A DNA stretch of 64,000 nt. Source: Candidatus Cloacimonadota bacterium. Its GTDB lineage: Bacteria; Cloacimonadota; Cloacimonadia; Cloacimonadales; TCS61. Position 1 is the first letter of the stretch. Every line of letters begins with the position of its first letter. Below the pieces are notes generated by a model that did not search any database, was not told where the DNA came from, and worked only from the letters and a program-made list of their open reading frames with translations. The stretch is from the NCBI GenBank assembly GCA_021734835.1, contig JAIPIH010000005.1, positions 1 through 64,000 of the forward strand, given 5' to 3'. A program made the position numbers and the translations under genes. This document shows, one piece after another, positions 53,520-62,996 of the stretch.

Positions 53520-55289
53520 ATGAATGGATATATGGATAGGATTATTAAGATTGACCTCACAACAGGTAAACAGGAAGAAATTTTAATTAGTAAGAAGATA
53601 AAGCGAGAATTCATTGGCGGTAGAGGACTAGGTGTAAAATTATACACTGATATGTGTCCGGTTAAGTTAGATCCTTTAGATAAAGAGAACGCTTTGATAT
53701 TTTCGACAGGACCGATCACAGGATTGATCCAAACCGCCGGTCGCTACCAGATCACTTCGCGATCACCATTAACAGGCACAATTATAACTTCCAGTTCAGG
53801 CGGATTCTTTGGAACAGCAATGAAGAAAGCAGGATTTGATTGTTTGATAGTTACAGGAAAATCTGAGAGACCAGTTTATCTCGATGTAAATGATGGTAAA
53901 ATAACTATCAAACAGGCTACACATCTCTGGGGTGCCGATACACATGAAACTATGAAAATAATCAAACAAGAGATAAATTCAAGTGCATCTGTTGCTTGTA
54001 TCGGACCGGCAGGAGAAAATCTGGTGCCTTTCGCCGCAGTTATGAATGATAAAGACAGAGCCGCAGGTCGGGGTGGTATCGGAGCAGTTATGGGTTCTAA
54101 AAACTTAAAAGCCATTTCCGCTTTTGGAAAAAAAGATATCTCCGTTCATGAACCAGAAGCTCTGAAAAAGATGATCTCAACTTTAAATACTCTGATCGAT
54201 AAAAATCCGGTTACCGGGAAATCCTTGCAACTTTTAGGAACTTCAGTTCTGGTTAATGTGATCAATGAACATGGAATGTATCCAACCAGTAATTTTCAAA
54301 AAGGAGTATTTAATGATGCTGAAGGCACTAGTGGTGAGAAGATTGCAGAATCTATCCTGGAGGGAAGGAGTGCCTGCTTTAAATGTCCAATTGCTTGCGG
54401 TAGGAAGACCAGAACCAGCACAAGAAGTGGTGAAGGTCCCGAGTATGAAAGTGTTTGGGCTTTAGGAGCTCAACTTGGCATCAATGATCTGGAAAAGATA
54501 ACTGAAGCTAACTATACTTGTAATGAATTGGGTTTAGATACAATTACAACAGGAAGTACGATCGGCTGCGCGATGGAACTTTATGAAAAAAATGCTTTTC
54601 CGGAAAAGCTTATTTGGGGTGATTCAGATAATCTTGTCAAAATTGTAGAAGATATCGCATATAAAAGAGGTATAGGAAAAGATCTGGCACTTGGCTCCAA
54701 GAAATTGGCCGAAAAATATGGAAAACCTGAAATTGCTATGCAGGTTAAAGGTATGGAAATCCCAGCTTACGATCCAAGAGGAGTTCAAGGACAAGCTTTA
54801 TCTTTTGCCACATCCAACCGAGGTGGTTGCCATATGCAGGCATATATGATTTCCTCAGAGATTTTGGGCTCTCCAGTTTTTACTGACAGGTATTCTGTTG
54901 ACGGCAAGGCTGAGATCGTAGCTTTATTGCAGGATATTTCCGCTGCTGTTGATTCTCTGGTACTTTGCAGATTCCTTCAGTTTGCAGTCAGTTTGGATAC
55001 ATTCAAGGAAATATTAAATATCGTAACCGGTTCAGATTACAGCGAAGATGAACTTCTGAAAGTTGGTTCCAGGATTTATAATCTGGAAAGAAAATATAAT
55101 GTCGAAGCCGGATTTGACCGTAAAGATGATACATTACCGGCCAGATTCCTCAAAGAAGAACTAAAAGAAGGCGCTTCTAGAAACCGACTGGTAAAACTGG
55201 ATGAAATGTTGGATAAATATTATGAGTACCGAAATTGGGATAAAAACGGAGTTCCAACCGATAAAATAATGAAGGAATTAGGACTTTGA
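53520..55289 (+). CDS. aor: Aldehyde:ferredoxin oxidoreductase (tungsten-pterin family)
   Basis: EFIGGRGLGVKLYTD, GPITGLIQTAGRYQITSRSPLTGTIITSSSGGFFGTAMK, DRAAGRGGIGAVMGSKNLKAI, CFKCPIACGR; SLVLCRF distal Cys. Confidence 0.95.
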   Translation: MNGYMDRIIKIDLTTGKQEEILISKKIKREFIGGRGLGVKLYTDMCPVKLDPLDKENALIFSTGPITGLIQTAGRYQITSRSPLTGTIITSSSGGFFGTAMKKAGFDCLIVTGKSERPVYLDVNDGKITIKQATHLWGADTHETMKIIKQEINSSASVACIGPAGENLVPFAAVMNDKDRAAGRGGIGAVMGSKNLKAISAFGKKDISVHEPEALKKMISTLNTLIDKNPVTGKSLQLLGTSVLVNVINEHGMYPTSNFQKGVFNDAEGTSGEKIAESILEGRSACFKCPIACGRKTRTSTRSGEGPEYESVWALGAQLGINDLEKITEANYTCNELGLDTITTGSTIGCAMELYEKNAFPEKLIWGDSDNLVKIVEDIAYKRGIGKDLALGSKKLAEKYGKPEIAMQVKGMEIPAYDPRGVQGQALSFATSNRGGCHMQAYMISSEILGSPVFTDRYSVDGKAEIVALLQDISAAVDSLVLCRFLQFAVSLDTFKEILNIVTGSDYSEDELLKVGSRIYNLERKYNVEAGFDRKDDTLPARFLKEELKEGASRNRLVKLDEMLDKYYEYRNWDKNGVPTDKIMKELGL

Positions 55290-55420
55290 TTTAAAGACCG
55301 CTTGTGAAACGCTAGCCTGATCATTTAGCAGAAACTCTGAAATATTGGTGATCTAGGTAGATAACAATAGATAATATTGGCATCCCAAGAGCGGGATAAG
55401 TAAAAATTTTGTGAGGCCTT

Positions 55421-56968
55421 ATGAAAGTCAATTTAGCAGGGTTTAATATTGATAAAAACCTGATAGATAAATTACCGAAAGATTCTATAGCGACACCGGA
55501 AACAATTTCCGCTGCGTATGCTCGTATTAGCCGTGATCCGCGCGATGTTCCTGAACTTCGTCAAGAAGCACTTAAGCAAATTAAAAAAGCCAGACGCTCC
55601 AATCAATCTATCGTGTTCGGTATGAGTCATCACTCGGTAGCGGAACATGCATATTTTAATTTTGATATTTTACAAATATCACGACTTGCTCTGGAAGAAT
55701 TGGAGGCAAGACGTATAGGGGCTGCTTACACTGAAAAATCGCAGCGTTACATTACACTGAAAGGTGATTATGTAATTCCACAGGAATTTAATTATAATGA
55801 TCGCAAAAAATATATTGAACTAGTAAAGTTACAGAATGAATTTTATCAAAAGAATCTGAAGAAGTTAACAGAATATCAGTTCAGATCACATCCACAATTA
55901 GCAGAGAAAGCTATAACAGCTGCAGCCAAGGGTGTTTCGGATAAAATGAACCGGGCAAAGAATACACTTGAGGGATGGGCAAAAGAAGATGCCCGTTATG
56001 CACTTAGTTTAGGAACTCAAGCACAGCTTGGTATGTCTTTCAATGCGCGAACTCTTGAACATGCGATCCGAATTATGCGGTATTCGGAATTAGCAGAATG
56101 TCGGGATCTGGCACAAAAACTTTTTGCTGTTACTAAAGAAATTGCTCCTTCTCTAATTATTTTAACAGATCCGGACGAATTCATGAAAACTTTCAAAACA
56201 GAATTGCAAGACGATTTTTTCAAATATACTGATTCAAGTTTAAAAAAATATGTAGAAGAGTTGATCAAAAAATATTACAGTAAGGCTAATCCTGAAACTA
56301 TAGAAGGTAGGGCAGTTGAAGAGGCTATAATGATCAATAATTCAAATGTAGATCTCAACATTACAGCAGCTGTTCTTCACCATAATTCAAAACTATCAGG
56401 CAAAGAATCTTATAGTATCGCAGAACGAATATTAGCAGATGATGAGCAAGGGGAAGAATTCTTCGCAAAAGTAATGAACTTTATCTCTGCTTTTGATCCG
56501 CTGCCGCGTGAATTTGAATTTACGGGAGAATTAAAATTTGAACTTATCGTAAGTGCCAGTAATTATGCTCAACTTAAACGTCACCGCTTAATGACGATCT
56601 TAGCTCAGGATTATGATCCCAACCTGGGAATTACTATTCCTGCATCGATCAAATCTATAAATGCTGGGAATGAGTTGATGGAAGTGGCTAATCTCAGTCA
56701 GGAGCTTTATTATGAATTTCTGCCTAAATTCGGCAAAGCAGCTGAATACTGTCTCATTAATGCACATCGCCGTCGTGTATTAGTTTCTACGAATCCGCGA
56801 GAACTTTACCACATTTCCAGACTGAGGGAAGATGAACATGCGCAATGGGATATTAAAAAAACTGCCACTAGGATGTTGACTCTGGCTAAAAAGGTTGCTC
56901 CCAGAACGTTTCTGTATTCAGGCGGAAAGGATCATTTTGAACGATTAAAAAACAAAGATCAAATATAA
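55421..56968 (+). CDS. ThyX (FAD-dependent thymidylate synthase)-like protein, tandem domains
   Basis: GMSHHSVAEHAYFNFDILQISRLALEELEARRIGAAYTEKSQRYI; FNARTLEHAIRIMRYSELAECRDLA; second copy YAQLKRHRLMTILAQDYD...TNPRELYHISRLREDEHAQWDI. Confidence 0.85.
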   Translation: MKVNLAGFNIDKNLIDKLPKDSIATPETISAAYARISRDPRDVPELRQEALKQIKKARRSNQSIVFGMSHHSVAEHAYFNFDILQISRLALEELEARRIGAAYTEKSQRYITLKGDYVIPQEFNYNDRKKYIELVKLQNEFYQKNLKKLTEYQFRSHPQLAEKAITAAAKGVSDKMNRAKNTLEGWAKEDARYALSLGTQAQLGMSFNARTLEHAIRIMRYSELAECRDLAQKLFAVTKEIAPSLIILTDPDEFMKTFKTELQDDFFKYTDSSLKKYVEELIKKYYSKANPETIEGRAVEEAIMINNSNVDLNITAAVLHHNSKLSGKESYSIAERILADDEQGEEFFAKVMNFISAFDPLPREFEFTGELKFELIVSASNYAQLKRHRLMTILAQDYDPNLGITIPASIKSINAGNELMEVANLSQELYYEFLPKFGKAAEYCLINAHRRRVLVSTNPRELYHISRLREDEHAQWDIKKTATRMLTLAKKVAPRTFLYSGGKDHFERLKNKDQI

Positions 56969-57093
56969 TTGCAAATACCCAGCCTGAGTCGGAGCTAAAT
57001 GTTCGAATTGTTCTTACCGTTTTCTAAAATTATTTTTACTTCACTAAATCATCCCTTATTCTGAGATAACGTTTTACATAACCCGAAAAAATC

Positions 57094-58572
57094 TCAATGT
57101 TGATTTACCAACCCACCTTCTTTGAATTTTTCTACCTGATAGATAAATATCTCAGTTTCATCATCCTTAAAAGCATTATATGGAAGTCCGGCTTTATGAG
57201 AGCAGAGATTACCAAGGAAAGTTGTAAGGTCCCAACCGGTTTCGGTAGCAACCTGTGGCAGGAAAACTCCGCTACGGAAACCTTTTTTTACCCAGACACC
57301 ATCGATTCCCAATCTGATCGTTTTATAATCAGATATACGTTCCATAGGTGAAAGTATAGAAATTTCTATCTCGATTTCTTCTAACTCTTTTTCATTGCGA
57401 ACTATCGGGAAACGCGGATCTTCAAAGGCAGCTCCTATTGCCATCTCAATAACAGCTTCATAAAGCGGCAGCCTGGGCTGCATATGTCCAATGCATCCAC
57501 GGAGATCACCTTTAGAATTCAAGGTTACAAATACTGCTCGTTTTTTCAACAATTCTGGATTGTCCGGTTTTGTTATTTGCAATTGCTTGTGATTCTGTAG
57601 GTAGTATTGGATACTCTGTCTTGCCAAGTTCAGCAGGAATTTCTTTTCCGAAATTTTCATAGTTTCGTCCTTTATTTTGGTTTCTTCTTTTTTGGGATAA
57701 ATGATAGAACAATAACCTACTACACGGTCTGAATGTGTGTTCCCGACAGCGTCTCCTGAGTTGGCATACTTCAGTAATACAGGATTATCTGTCTGCAAGT
57801 TTTCCATAATTTGTAAAAATGAATACATCGCATGAAAACCGCAAAGTTCACTTTTCCCAGAGAGTATATCATTTTTTAAAGAGTCCCATTTTTCATTTAA
57901 GATCAGATCACAAGTTCTTTTATCCATTGTATTGGCAAATGCGTAACTATGAAAATGAGACATATCACTGCTACTGATAAAGAGCAGATTGCTGGTTGTA
58001 TCTCTAGTTATCCGAGTTAACTCATCAGCTAGTTTATCGAGTAATTGGAAGTTATTTGTTGAAGTCAAGATCAATACTATATTGAAATCGTGGAGTTGAT
58101 ATTGCAAGAAAGGTAGCTGAACCTCCAGGCTGTGTTCCGAAGAGTGAATTTTTTTGTTGAATACAAATCTATCATCTGCTTTGATCAATTCTTCGGAAAT
58201 CATTTTGTTGATGGGAATATCTCCCAAAGGTGTTTTAGCAAAATCACCATTATAAATACTTATTGTATCCTCTAAATAATGATGACTGCTGCCGAGTAAT
58301 ATAACTGTGTCGTAATGTTTGTTCTGCAAAACTGAATAACCATGTGCAGCAACTTGTCCGGAATAGATAAATCCGGCATGAGGTGAGATTAAACCAAGAG
58401 GATCTGATTTTGTTGGAATATTTTCAACGTTCTGAAAGAAATTCATAAGCATCATTTCAAGTTCCGCCTTATTATCGGGATACCAAGTACCTGCAACGAC
58501 AGGTTCGAGCGTCTGTGAACAAATTGTCATTGCAATAGCAATAATTAATGCAAGAATAATTATTCTTTTCAT
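57094..58572 (-). CDS. AmmeMemoRadiSam system: Memo (B) - AMMECR1 (A) fusion with N-terminal signal-like segment
   Basis: Memo: VVAGTWYPDNKAEL, GLISPHAGFIYSGQVAAHGY, LLGSSHH, SELCGFHAMYSF; AMMECR1: GDLRGCIGHMQPRLPLYEAVIEMAIGAAFEDPRFP. Confidence 0.93.
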   Translation of the reverse strand: MKRIIILALIIAIAMTICSQTLEPVVAGTWYPDNKAELEMMLMNFFQNVENIPTKSDPLGLISPHAGFIYSGQVAAHGYSVLQNKHYDTVILLGSSHHYLEDTISIYNGDFAKTPLGDIPINKMISEELIKADDRFVFNKKIHSSEHSLEVQLPFLQYQLHDFNIVLILTSTNNFQLLDKLADELTRITRDTTSNLLFISSSDMSHFHSYAFANTMDKRTCDLILNEKWDSLKNDILSGKSELCGFHAMYSFLQIMENLQTDNPVLLKYANSGDAVGNTHSDRVVGYCSIIYPKKEETKIKDETMKISEKKFLLNLARQSIQYYLQNHKQLQITKPDNPELLKKRAVFVTLNSKGDLRGCIGHMQPRLPLYEAVIEMAIGAAFEDPRFPIVRNEKELEEIEIEISILSPMERISDYKTIRLGIDGVWVKKGFRSGVFLPQVATETGWDLTTFLGNLCSHKAGLPYNAFKDDETEIFIYQVEKFKEGGLVNQH

Positions 58573-58800
58573 TTTTTCCTCATGCTTACTGATGTAAATT
58601 ATTAAAAGTTAATAAAAGTAACAAGGAAAAATTTAATCAAAAACAGAACTTACCAATCTGTTAAGTAGATAGTTTCATAGCTAACAAAAAGGATAAATAA
58701 GATTATCCATCCGGAATTATAAAGTTAGGGGTTTGTGAAAATACACGAGGATATTACAATATTAATTGACACCTGCTATCATTAACTTGCAGTTTACAAC

Positions 58801-59892
58801 ATGAAAAGTGGATATATTTTAATTATTCTTTTATCTGCAATCTTCCTTGCTGGCGGAATCAAAGTTAGTGAACTGCTGCGGGAAGCTGAATTCTATACTA
58901 AACTAAAGAATGATTTTGTCCGCTGTGATCTGTGTCCGAATACATGTGTCTTAAAAGACGGTGACACGGGAACCTGCAATGTTAGGCAAAATTTAAACGG
59001 AACGCTCTACTCTCTAGTTTACAATCAACCTGTATCACTAAATATTGACCCCATCGAAAAAAAACCACTTTATCATTTTCTGCCTGGCTCAAAAGTATTT
59101 TCACTGGCAACAGTAGGCTGTAATCTGAATTGTAATTTCTGCCAGAATTGGACGATTTCCCAAAGTGCACCACATGAAGTTCAGACATACGAAGCGACAC
59201 CAGAGGAAATTGTGCAGATGGCAAAGGATTACAATTGTAAAAGCATTGCCTTCACATACACTGAACCAACAGTTTTCTTTGAATATATGTACGACATCGC
59301 AAAAATAGCGCAGGAAAATGATCTCAAGACAGTATGGGTTACCTGTGGTTATATAAATGAAGCACCTTTGCGTAAACTAGCACAATTTATAGATGCGGCT
59401 AATATTGACTTGAAGGGTTTTTCAGAAGAGTTTTACACAACTTATACAACAGGTCACCTTGATCCTGTATTGAATACCTTACAAGTTGCCAAAGAAGAGG
59501 GAATATTTTTCGAGATAACGAACCTCGTAATTCCAAATGGCAACGATGATCCTAAAATGATACGTGCTATGTGTGAATGGATAAAACAAAATTTGGGAGA
59601 CGAATATCCTTTACATTTTTCCCGCTTTTTCCCCAACTTCAAGCTTACAAACTGTCCTCAAACGCCGGCTAAAACTTTAAAACAAGCCTATAATATAGCT
59701 TTAGAAGAAAGTTTAAAATTTGTCTACGTCGGTAACATAAGTACCATTTCGGAAGATACTATATGTCCGAATTGCCGTAAAAGAGTGATCATCCGTTCGG
59801 GTTATACAATTCTGGAAAACAATCTTGAGGAAGGTAATTGCAAATTCTGTGGAGAAACAATTTCGGGATTGTTTATAAATGAAAAAAAATAG
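58801..59892 (+). CDS. AmmeMemoRadiSam system radical SAM enzyme with hydrophobic N-terminus
   Basis: REAEFYTKLKNDFVRCDLCPNTCVLKDGDTGTCNVRQN; VGCNLNCNFCQNW (CxxxCxxC); IDPIEKKPLYHFLPGS; C-terminal CPNC...CKFCG. Confidence 0.93.
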   Translation: MKSGYILIILLSAIFLAGGIKVSELLREAEFYTKLKNDFVRCDLCPNTCVLKDGDTGTCNVRQNLNGTLYSLVYNQPVSLNIDPIEKKPLYHFLPGSKVFSLATVGCNLNCNFCQNWTISQSAPHEVQTYEATPEEIVQMAKDYNCKSIAFTYTEPTVFFEYMYDIAKIAQENDLKTVWVTCGYINEAPLRKLAQFIDAANIDLKGFSEEFYTTYTTGHLDPVLNTLQVAKEEGIFFEITNLVIPNGNDDPKMIRAMCEWIKQNLGDEYPLHFSRFFPNFKLTNCPQTPAKTLKQAYNIALEESLKFVYVGNISTISEDTICPNCRKRVIIRSGYTILENNLEEGNCKFCGETISGLFINEKK

Positions 59893-61975
59893 AATTCCAC
59901 TTATAGTCTTAGGGGTAATAACCATTCTGTCACAAACAATTTTATTACGTGAAATGCTAGTGGAGGTGAACGGAAACGAGATCATTTTCTCTATTTACCT
60001 TTCACTCTGGCTTTTTTTTATTGCTAGTGGTAGTTATTTGTCAGGATTTGTTAAAACTACCAAAAATAAAACAATAATTGGTTTTTCGGCTTTATTGGTC
60101 GTTTTGCCATTGCAATTCTACCTTGTGCGCAGTTTATCTTCATTATTCACTTTCGTTTCAAATCAGATTCTTGATCTTCCTTCAGTTTTTTTGCTTGGAT
60201 TTATTATTCTTCTACCAGGTTGCCTTTTGAGCGGCTGGCTTTTCCCACAATTGTGCAATCAGCTTAATGCCCGGGAAGGATCTCTCAGACAAGGCTATTT
60301 CTTGGAGTGTATTGGAATAGTTTTAGGTAGTATTGTTTTTGCTGTTGCGATGTTAATCATTTCTCAAATCATTTTACTCTGCTTTCTGAGTGCAGTTGGA
60401 TTCCTAATTTTGTATTATGTCTATAGGAAGAAAATTCTGCTGATCCCTTTTATCATATTCCTGTTTATTATTCCATTTTCAACTTCATTTTATCAAAAAA
60501 GTTATAGTAAAAAATACCAGCCTCAGAAACTCATTGCTTTTCGTGATTCTCATCTCGGGAGATTTGATCTCACAGAAATGTCGGGTCAGAAAAATTATTA
60601 TTGGAATGGAGAACTTTTTGCCTCTTCAGGCAATGAAATGTATAGTCAGCAAATGGTGAATTTTGTAATGTTGCAGCATCCAGAACCACGAGAATTATTA
60701 ATTGTAGGTGGATTGTTAAACGGATTTATGCAGGAAATTTTGCAAAATGAATATGTTTACAACATAGATTATCTGGAGATGGATAAGAACATTTTAGATC
60801 AAGCTCAGAAATTCAAGAAAGTAGAATTTATACATGCTGATCCGGTGTGGTTCTTGCAGAATACCGAAAAAAAATATGATCTAATTTTATTGGATTTGCC
60901 GGATCCATCCTCACTATTATTAAATAGATTCTATACTCGCGATTTTTTCAATATTCTTAAAGAAAATCTTAAAGACACGCTTTCTATCGTTGCAATAACA
61001 CTTAGCAACGGAAAAAACTTTATGACTCAAGAGATAAAGGATTTAAATGCAACTATATTACATACATTTTCAGCTGAATTTCCCAATGTGATCCTGATAC
61101 CGGCCACAAAAAATATCTTCATCGGCAGCAAAGGTAATTTTATTTCAAATCAGTATGAAATACTGCAGAAACGCAATAAAACAGAAAGCGCCTGGTTCAA
61201 TAAAACAGTGATCTATGAAAAATGTAATTCGCTTCGCATTGAACAAATACTGAAATCCATAAGTTCCAGTTCAGCAGAGATGAACACTATTGCAAATCCT
61301 CGTGCCTACCTTTCTACAATTTTACTTTGGACTGATCTTGTTGATCTAAGACAGCAAAAAACTGTGGATTTTCTGCAGTCGAAAAGCTGGTTAGTGATGT
61401 TTATTGCTTTTGTTATAATATTCACAATCGGTTTGTTCGCATCTCTGATAAGTAGATCACCGGAAAGAAGACTGGATCTGCATATTTTTTCAATAAGTTT
61501 GATAAATTTTGTGATCGAGCTTGTTTTGATATATCTTTTCCAAATTAGATTCGGTTATGTTTATTTTGTGATCTTTCTTTTTACAGCTAGTTTCATGATA
61601 GGATTAGCAGCCGGATTTTCAAATTATAATTTCCTGAAAAAGAACTCAATTACAAAGATCTGGTTTATAAACTTGTCTCTGGTTCTATTGATGATAATTA
61701 TATACAACATCCGCCTGCCGGCAGTTTTTTATTTTATCTTAAATATTATTTTTGCTTTTCTGGAAGGAACCATACTGACCAAACTACTGGATAAGAAGAG
61801 TAACATTATGGGAAAAGGAAGCACATTTTATTTTCTTGATAGCTTCGGTGCAATGACAGGCGGGATAATTGTAAGCATTTGTATTTTCCCACTTTTTGGA
61901 TTACAGAGTAGTCTCTATTTCTTGAGTTTCATCCTGCTTGTTAATTTGCTGCTCAGCTTGATTCCAAAATACTAA
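59879..61975 (+). CDS. Membrane-fused spermidine-synthase-like protein
   Basis: N- and C-terminal TM bundles flanking RELLIVGGLLNGFMQEILQNEYVYNIDYLEMDKNILDQAQKF and YDLILLDLPDPSS. Confidence 0.8.
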   Translation: MKKNRIPLIVLGVITILSQTILLREMLVEVNGNEIIFSIYLSLWLFFIASGSYLSGFVKTTKNKTIIGFSALLVVLPLQFYLVRSLSSLFTFVSNQILDLPSVFLLGFIILLPGCLLSGWLFPQLCNQLNAREGSLRQGYFLECIGIVLGSIVFAVAMLIISQIILLCFLSAVGFLILYYVYRKKILLIPFIIFLFIIPFSTSFYQKSYSKKYQPQKLIAFRDSHLGRFDLTEMSGQKNYYWNGELFASSGNEMYSQQMVNFVMLQHPEPRELLIVGGLLNGFMQEILQNEYVYNIDYLEMDKNILDQAQKFKKVEFIHADPVWFLQNTEKKYDLILLDLPDPSSLLLNRFYTRDFFNILKENLKDTLSIVAITLSNGKNFMTQEIKDLNATILHTFSAEFPNVILIPATKNIFIGSKGNFISNQYEILQKRNKTESAWFNKTVIYEKCNSLRIEQILKSISSSSAEMNTIANPRAYLSTILLWTDLVDLRQQKTVDFLQSKSWLVMFIAFVIIFTIGLFASLISRSPERRLDLHIFSISLINFVIELVLIYLFQIRFGYVYFVIFLFTASFMIGLAAGFSNYNFLKKNSITKIWFINLSLVLLMIIIYNIRLPAVFYFILNIIFAFLEGTILTKLLDKKSNIMGKGSTFYFLDSFGAMTGGIIVSICIFPLFGLQSSLYFLSFILLVNLLLSLIPKY

Positions 61976-62005
61976 TTTTGATTCCTGGCATCGGATAGTG
62001 GCGGA

Positions 62006-62674
62006 TCATTTCTTCAATTCCACTTTGAACATAGAAAAATCTTCTAATTCTAAGATGAGCATTGAGTTAATGAGCAATGGCTTATCAAAAAGGTTATTGA
62101 TAATTTCCTGAATCATCAAAGAGCCTATCAGCATAACAATCTGCGGAATAACGGAAACAGAAACAGGAATATGAGTTCCGGGATATATCTCTTTTAGAGA
62201 TTGCGTTTTATCCGGTATGATGGTAGTGACCTGTCCGAAATCATTTTGTACTCCACCATGAACAAGGAATTGTTGCTTCGATAGAAGTTTCTCTAGATAA
62301 AAGCGGGCAGCAAAATTATCAAGGCAATCTGCAATACCATCGTAGAGGGGGAGATCCTTAACTTTCATTTCTGCAATATCCACTTGAAAAATTTCAATTT
62401 CCAGTTCCGGATTTATAGCCTTTAATCTTCGTTGAGCAATTTTAACTTTTGATTTACCAAAATCAGTTTGATCGAATAAGATCTGGCGGTTTAAATTTGA
62501 GATTTCTACCTTCCCATTATCGATCAGTATCAATTTACCGATACCTGCTCTGGTCAATCCTTCTGCAACAAGGCAGCCTAAACCGCCCACTCCGGCAACG
62601 AGAACCGAAGATTCTGATAATTTCTGCTGTTTTTCCTTTCCCCAGAACTGGACATTACGCTGGAACATATTCAT
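62006..62674 (-). CDS. ThiF/MoeB/HesA family adenylyltransferase (E1-like)
   Basis: SSVLVAGVGGLGCLVAEGLTRAGIGKLILIDNGKVEISNLNRQILFDQTDFGKSKV; ATG 62674 preferred over GTG 62683. Confidence 0.92.
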   Translation of the reverse strand: MNMFQRNVQFWGKEKQQKLSESSVLVAGVGGLGCLVAEGLTRAGIGKLILIDNGKVEISNLNRQILFDQTDFGKSKVKIAQRRLKAINPELEIEIFQVDIAEMKVKDLPLYDGIADCLDNFAARFYLEKLLSKQQFLVHGGVQNDFGQVTTIIPDKTQSLKEIYPGTHIPVSVSVIPQIVMLIGSLMIQEIINNLFDKPLLINSMLILELEDFSMFKVELKK

Positions 62675-62675
62675 A

Positions 62676-62954
62676 TTATCCACCTCCTCCCGGTGGGAAA
62701 ATACTTACCACATCACCATCCTGCACAATTGTATCGAGTTTTTTCAAATGAAAAATATTGCGTCCGTTGATCAAGATCATTGTACCTGGAATGATCTCAT
62801 AATCAGCGTTGATCAGCAGATGGAGAAGTAACTTATCTAGTTGTTTTTCAGCGATTTGCAGAAGATCGTATATCGATATTTTATCAGCTTCGATCTGGAT
62901 TTCGTTAATTCCAAGATGTAGTCGAATAAGACTGTAGAATTTTATTTTTATCAT
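62676..62954 (-). CDS. MoaD/ThiS family sulfur-carrier-like protein
   Basis: 92 aa beta-grasp-like sequence, ILINGRNI...LDTIVQDGDVVSIFPPGGGG with terminal Gly-Gly. Confidence 0.9.
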   Translation of the reverse strand: MIKIKFYSLIRLHLGINEIQIEADKISIYDLLQIAEKQLDKLLLHLLINADYEIIPGTMILINGRNIFHLKKLDTIVQDGDVVSIFPPGGGG

Positions 62955-62996
62955 ACGAATAATTGATACCTCTTAGTAATATCTGTCAAATAAGAA

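Noticed and set aside
55290-55420. Possible riboswitch or sRNA in the aor-thyX spacer
   Set aside because: Only a direct aatattgg repeat and a weak atccc/gggat hairpin; no recognised aptamer pattern
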